Source: JANWHF01 sp036276235
GTDB lineage: Bacteria > Planctomycetota > Phycisphaerae > Tepidisphaerales > Tepidisphaeraceae
Direction of reading: 5' to 3'
Assembly: GCA_036276235.1 (NCBI GenBank)
Contig: DATBDZ010000132.1
Coordinates: 1-5,379 of the forward strand
DNA: 5,379 nt
Position numbers and translations under genes: made by a program. Positions 5,236 through 5,379 of the stretch are shown here, piece by piece (position 1 is the stretch's first letter; every line of letters starts with the position of its first letter). The notes beneath the pieces are model-generated. The model did no database searches and was not told the DNA's origin. It was given only the letters and a program-made list of their open reading frames with translations.

Positions 5236-5263
5236 ATCATATCAGGTTTGGGCGGCGTGTCCA
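5236..5263 (-). promoter_or_regulatory. Sigma-70-like promoter of rpmI-rplT
   Basis: On the minus strand TGGACA (5263-5258) and TATGAT (5241-5236) are separated by 16 bases; each matches 5 of 6 consensus bases. Initiation would fall near 5229-5231, at the first bases of the GC-rich hairpin. The mRNA would then start with that hairpin and have a leader of about 42 bases. The -35 box overlaps a small inverted repeat GTGTC-CA-GACAC (5257-5268), which could be an operator or chance. Confidence 0.6.
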
Positions 5264-5291
5264 GACACCTGAGCGTCTGCGATATTTCAGC

Positions 5292-5337
5292 ATTTCTCCC
5301 GCCCCCCGGAGTACGGGGGAGGGTTGGGGAGGGGGTT
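5292..5337 (-). repeat. C-rich dispersed palindromic repeat, copy 2 (inverted)
   Basis: Read on the minus strand this has the same plan as 37-82: a C-rich arm (CCCCCTCCCCAACCCTC), a hairpin with stem CCCCCG/CGGGGG (5303-5308 and 5314-5319), then a G-rich tail ending GGAGAAA. The outer arms match closely. The loop region reads TACTC here where copy 1 has GAGTA, so the tip is inverted relative to the arms. Confidence 0.7.
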
Positions 5338-5360
5338 GCGTAGAACACCCGTCTGTCGCG

Positions 5361-5379
5361 CGAACCCCCACCCTAACCC
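5361..5379 (+). repeat. Start of a further C-rich repeat copy, cut by the window edge
   Basis: CGAACCCCCACCCTAACCC resembles the C-rich arm of copy 1 and is close to the reverse complement of 5321-5340, with about three differences. Together 5321-5379 form an inverted pair around a 20-base spacer. The element probably continues past the window end, so its extent is unknown. Confidence 0.5.

Overview
The window is about 60% GC and reads as chromosomal DNA from an uncultured-type bacterium, most likely a member of the Planctomycetota (possibly a Phycisphaerae-like lineage). This placement is inference. It rests on a tandem DUF3467 protein of a type I associate with planctomycetes, a large secreted ankyrin protein, an L35 with a long Ala/Lys tail, and intergenic DNA crowded with dispersed palindromic repeats. 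No marker in the window settles the phylum.

Layout. Positions 1-94 hold a C-rich palindromic repeat and the start of the leader of a large plus-strand gene (95-2491). That gene encodes a Sec-exported protein made almost entirely of about 22 ankyrin repeats. Only 18 bases separate its stop from the stop of a convergent minus-strand gene (2510-3163), a double-DUF3467 protein with a proline/glutamine-rich tail. A divergent intergenic region (3164-3454) contains three blocks of 7-base repeats. It leads into a plus-strand bacterial lipocalin lipoprotein (blc-like, 3455-3991), which is closed by a strong stem-loop terminator (4022-4053). Positions 4054-4388 have no gene but carry a long imperfect inverted repeat (33-base arms). 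The minus-strand ribosomal protein operon rpmI-rplT (L35, 4901-5188; L20, 4389-4772) follows. Its leader has a good sigma-70-like promoter abutting a GC-rich hairpin with a run of seven T, and the spacer between the two genes has its own hairpins. The right end (5292-5379) carries a second, inverted copy of the C-rich repeat seen at the left end, and probably the start of a third.

Functional links. Only rpmI-rplT form a true operon: both proteins belong to the large ribosomal subunit, and L20 commonly autoregulates this operon. infC and pheS, frequent neighbours of rpmI-rplT elsewhere, are not in the window. The ankyrin protein, DUF3467 protein and lipocalin are on alternating strands with separate signals, so nothing shows that they share a pathway. 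I see no convincing new multi-gene system. The most unusual content is the repeat-rich intergenic DNA, the ribosomal operon leader and spacer structures, and the secreted all-ankyrin protein.
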